Part shown: positions 60,306 to 64,000 of the stretch, in pieces | Layout: every line of letters starts with the position of its first letter | Position numbering within the stretch: position 1 is the stretch's first letter | Source: Siphonodentalium dalli | Taxonomy: Eukaryota; Mollusca; Scaphopoda; Gadilida; Siphonodentaliidae | Reading direction: 5' to 3' | Length of the DNA stretch: 64,000 nucleotides | Assembly: GCA_032622095.1 (NCBI GenBank) | Contig: CP136061.1 | Coordinates: 97,339,345 to 97,403,344 of the forward strand | Position numbers and translations under genes: made by a program | The notes under the pieces: generated by a model | The model's database searches: none | What the model saw: only the letters and a program-made list of their open reading frames with translations | What the model was told of the DNA's origin: nothing

Positions 60306-61835
60306 TGTCCGAATCGAGAAGAAAACAGTTTAGTTGCGCTAATACACAAAGTTTGCTGGTGGAATCTTTGTTAGATCTCAGGTATTGGTCACATACTAAA
60401 ACATGTTTCTGGGGTGGGGGTAGTGGTATAGTGGTGTGGTAATATACATGTACAGAAAGGGGAAAACTACAATTAAAATCCTTCGAGCTATTTGTTTCTG
60501 ATGTCGGTGACACCCTCTCGGTCGGCGATATATACGAGCTTTATTGTGCTGGCCAGTAAGTATCTAGAGTCTATATGTGTTTATATTTAATTGAGCCCAC
60601 TATATAACTGTATGCATGCGTGAATCGTAATACATTATATAACTGGTAACATGGTAACTCAATGGAACTTTAAAAGTGTCACTGTTCAAGTTTACTTCCT
60701 GGTTTCGGTCGCGTCCGAATATACGCATCATTTTACATTTAAAATCGCATTTGCTTCATCTTATTCGTTGTGAATATACCAGCTTAACTGTCATATATGT
60801 AACGAGTTAAATAAAGAGCCTTTGAGTTGTCGTATAACGGGTCAGATCGGTTTCTCGTCAGAGGTTCTATGACCATTTCGATTTAACGACGATGGTCGGT
60901 TTCTTATCGGAGTTCATATGACCATTTCGATTTAACGACGACGAGGGATCATAAGTACAGTTTTTATGTGAGGAGTATGAGCTTCTGACAACGAATGACA
61001 CAATGATGTCTACCGGTAGGTGTTTAAACAACATTAGAGAGCTTTCGCAAAATCACTATTATGATTACGGATAGGATATATTGTCCTAGTAAGGTGGACA
61101 CCATCACAACTTACATACGATGGTCAATTGGTGAGACGGCACATGCCCCACTATATTCAGTTACACTTATATATTTGATGGAAAAAGTAATGTGTGTCTC
61201 TTTCATATCCCTTGTTCTTATTCGTGTGTTATACACCACACAGATACTATTCGAGCGTCCCCACGCAGGACCGGTGGCACATTCTTGACACATCTGCACA
61301 TAATTAAAAAGATGGTATATTTCTCAAATAAGAACCCCCGTGCTTAAAGATCGAAGTTTGACCGTATAAACTGGCAGGATATTATCCATAACCGTAATCG
61401 TGTTCGTGATGTTGCGACAGGTCTCTATTATGTATTAAAGTAAGCAGTCGGATAGCATAAAACCACTTCCAGACGGCATGCTGTCTCTACCAAGACCAAT
61501 ACTATTATAGGAGCACACGTTTAGCTTTCGTGAACCTCGTGACGTCGGACGCTGGTTGTACAACGTAGTTCAGTGTTCTAATACGGCGCAGCGTCGATAC
61601 GTTTTTAAATAGCGGTGTCCCATTTTCGAAGAGTTTCGGGGAGTGACGAAGATACAACCATTACATATACACACATGGTCGATAGCATAAATGGTTCCAC
61701 TTATACTTACAGCATGTAGGAGCTCACAAATATCATCCGATCCGAGTAGAAAATTAGTTAGGAAAAGAGGCAGCCTTAACGATAATATGCTTTACAAACC
61801 TTAAGGCACGACATTGACTAGGCTAAACCCTTAAA
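60306..61835. other. Intergenic DNA with a ~48-bp tandem duplication
   Basis: At 60846-60946 the phrase cggtttct..., then atgaccatttcgatttaacg and acgacg occurs twice about 48 bp apart. Otherwise nothing recognised; short frames at 61061-61299 lack domains. Confidence 0.45.
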
Positions 61836-62927
61836 CCTTCCGTGACTGGGGCTTCCTGAACTTTTGTGAAAACCCTGTGCCAATGTATTCTCTTATATAT
61901 GCGGGAACCTGGCATATATAAGAGAATACATTGGCCTAACAATATTTCCCTTGACCTTATAAGCCAGTGCATTCTATTATATATGCGAGGCTTCCTGTGG
62001 GAGATTCGCATATATATAAGAGAATGCACTAGCACATGAATGTTAATGCTGCACCAGCACAGCTCCCGCCATGAACGGGTTAACTTAACTGGGTATCAAA
62101 CAGATATATAACTGTATAACACTCGTTAGCAACTAACTTGGGTGAAACGTTGGTCTGACTTTTTGCTTATGACAGGAAGTCTCGAAATATTCCATTTATG
62201 CTCAATTCTATAGTTGAGAAAATCTAAGAATGAAGGGAGCATATATATAAATTTCCTTTTTAATTGGGGTTCTATAGATGTCATACTCTTACCGAGATCG
62301 AGACCCAACCGGTATAGGTGGATGCCCCATATATATAAGGGTCAATAAACTTTGCAACTTATATAAACGCAGACAGTATTTGCAAATATCCATTCCACTC
62401 GCTTCATTGGAATTTGGATACGTTTTTGCCAGCTTTTTCTACCCTTCCCATCAACGATAATAGCCTATTTAGTGCTTTTAATTAGAGAACTTCATTCATC
62501 TATCCGACAAATGCTGGCAATTGCTTCCTTTTTGTGCAACAAATTTCCGTCAGAGCCGTCTCTCATGCTGATGCCATATTGCTAAGTAATTTGTGCCTTT
62601 GACATCTTCTAGCATTAAAACCCACCTGTAGACGTAGATTAAAAGCCACAAAACGAGAGTTCGCGATGGAAATCTCCCACATTTCACTTTCATGACGGGG
62701 GCTGCGCTGGTGCCGCATTAAAGATTATGTGCCAGTGCATTAGTTTTATATATGCATGCAAGTCTCCCATAGGCTTACAAGGTCAAGGTAAATATTATTA
62801 GTCCAATGTATTATTTTATATTATGTGAGGGCAGTGAGGCTCCGTGTGGGAAGCTCGCATATATAAGATAATGCATTGGCACAGGGTTTTCGCTAAATTC
62901 CAGGAAGCTACATGCAGTCACGGAAGG
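61836..62927. mobile_element. ~1.1-kb inverted-repeat element with diverged GCCAATGCATTC hairpins
   Basis: CCTTCCGTGACT, then gcttcctgaa and aaaaccctgtgccaatg on the left (61836-61885) is inverted on the right as cattggcacagggtttt, ccaggaagc and AGTCACGGAAGG (62872-62927). Each end is followed by diverged versions of the hairpins in the piggyBac-like MITEs (tctcttatatatgcg). No ORF and no clear target duplication. It may be an older relative or an inverted pair of such elements. Confidence 0.65.
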
Positions 62928-62988
62928 GATATTCATACTGGTTTGCTGTAGAAAAATGTTGTATACTGTCTTCAGTTGGATAGTTTTA

Positions 62989-63207
62989 TATGGGGCGCCG
63001 TTCTTCTATTTATTACATATTTAGTTATATCAATAATTAATTTTGTGATATCACTAAATGAATATAGTTATGACAATCATAAAATTAAATATTGTGCCTA
63101 CAATTTCACTATATCATAGTTTCATTTTGTGATATCAGAAAATGAATTATTTTATATTATATTATATTACAAAATAGGTAATAAATAGAAGAACGTTGCC
63201 CCATATA
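62989..63207. mobile_element. Small hairpin MITE with 8-bp target duplication
   Basis: TAGTTTTA flanks both ends (62981-62988 and 63208-63215). The arms atggggcgccgttcttctat-ttattac and gtaataaatagaagaacg-ttgccccat are inverted over about 35 bp. The AT-rich interior has a second inverted pair around tttgtgatatca. No ORF. Confidence 0.82.
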
Positions 63208-63266
63208 TAGTTTTACATCACATGGCCTAAGTCCCCCTGCGTGTGTATCAAATCCCACCTTTTCAG

Positions 63267-63465
63267 CATAAGGTTGTGTACCTGTCACCTTATTCTGAAT
63301 TTGATGTTCCCATTCCAAAGTTTTGCTGAGAGGTACAAAATGCCTCCCGATCTTGACTTTAAATTTGTCTTATACAATGAACATAAAAAGTTCCTCTATA
63401 TAGGTCGGCGATATAATAATCAGAGCTGTATGTTTGCGTCACTTTATATGAATTCCATTGTAAAG
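63267..63465 (+). pseudogene. Candidate exon or gene fragment with a one-base frameshift
   Basis: After an acceptor-like cccaccttttcag (63266) one frame reads HKVVYLSPYSEFDVPIPKF and then stops; shifting by one T at about 63329 it continues as AERYKMPPDLDFKFVLYNEH, then KKFLYIGRRYNNQSCMFASL and YMNSIVK before a donor-like AAG|GTAACT (63465/63466). Two adjoining protein-like halves in different frames suggest a former coding exon disrupted by a single-base insertion, or an assembly error. Family not recognised. A 96-residue frame from 63241 to 63531 covers the second half only. Confidence 0.25.
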
Positions 63466-63531
63466 GTAACTCGAGTGCATGTCCATCAATATCCTGTTCC
63501 TGTTTCTACATCCGTCGTGCATATCCATTGA

Positions 63532-64000
63532 CCATGATAACCATGATGTCATGTAGAAAACTCCAGGCAGAGTTATCTCCCATCACTCCGCTGAGATACC
63601 ACTGCCATTAGGACATTTGGTAAGGATGTCTTACGTGTTCTTAGTTCTTATGTTTTAGGAATAAAATTGTCTATATATATATATATATGTCTGGCTCAGT
63701 TCATATTATTCTTATCAATACATAAAGAATTACCATTATTGCAAACTGTTGGTGGCCAAAACAAGATAATAGGTGACTAAATATAGTTCCGACGATATGT
63801 TAAAATAGATTTATCGTCCGCAAAGTACCATCCTTGTGGCAGTGCTATATCGCAGTGATAACGTAGAGGGCGCTGCGTGGAGTTTGGTCCTGTATTGGTT
63901 GGATTCTTTATGTGATTCAACACACATCATAATTTGACTATGAACCTATGGTGACCCTCTAACTCGCGAGCAGGATGATATTTGTTTATGAGGTCATAAT
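63532..64000. other. Intergenic DNA
   Basis: A (TA)n tract lies at 63672-63688. Nothing else recognised before the window ends. Confidence 0.45.

Overview
The window looks like repeat-rich, AT-rich nuclear DNA from a marine invertebrate, most probably a bivalve or other mollusc. The evidence is eukaryotic throughout: LINE retrotransposons with APE-type endonuclease and reverse transcriptase, many TIR-bounded non-autonomous DNA transposons, microsatellites, a dispersed repeat starting 'tttttagctcacctgag' followed by TCCG-rich DNA (a pattern I associate with bivalve genomes), and RTE/SINE-like tails ending in (ACAG)n. I see no bacterial-style gene packing, no rRNA or convincing tRNA, and no complete host protein gene. 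Species cannot be named from the sequence alone.

Layout. 1-16566 is one tandem array of a 31-bp unit with a 22-bp short variant, built by nested large duplications (offsets of 3411 and 2241 bp are directly measurable). At 16567 the array ends in a ~60-bp non-repetitive linker, after which the same unit continues in the opposite orientation; linker plus inverted units occurs again at 18449-18606, so the satellite appears tied to the terminus of a mobile element. 16.8-22.4 kb holds small palindromic transposons in otherwise featureless DNA. 22.4-26.1 kb is a decayed CR1/L2-like LINE on the minus strand (PHD-finger ORF1, endonuclease, RT), split by a piggyBac-like MITE. 26.1-33.2 kb is a field of MITEs and minisatellites. 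33.2-37.9 kb is a second, younger-looking LINE on the plus strand with an unusual acidic N-terminal region, a deletion through the endonuclease and only a few later lesions; a fragment of another LINE C-terminus follows at 38.07 kb. 38.7-54.4 kb is nested repeats: a mollusc-type TTTTAGCTCACC element, palindromic elements, six copies in all of a TTAA-targeted MITE (two with recognisable empty sites inside the window), a 50-bp minisatellite split by a hAT-like element with an exact 8-bp target duplication, and RTE-like tails. 54.3-64 kb has lower repeat density and a few weak exon candidates (56554-56614 joined to 58406-58500, and 63267-63465), plus three more TIR elements.

How the parts relate. 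Nearly everything recognisable is mobile-element derived. Several insertions can be ordered in time: the piggyBac-like MITE is younger than the minus-strand LINE it splits, the hAT-like element is younger than the 50-bp minisatellite, and TTAA MITE copies at 46383 and 58975 are younger than the duplicated host repeats around them. Minisatellites repeatedly arise inside transposons (33-bp and 18-bp arrays inside two copies of one element family, a GTT expansion inside a TTAA MITE), which gives a plausible route for how the large satellite array began. All calls are from reading the sequence; no database search was possible.
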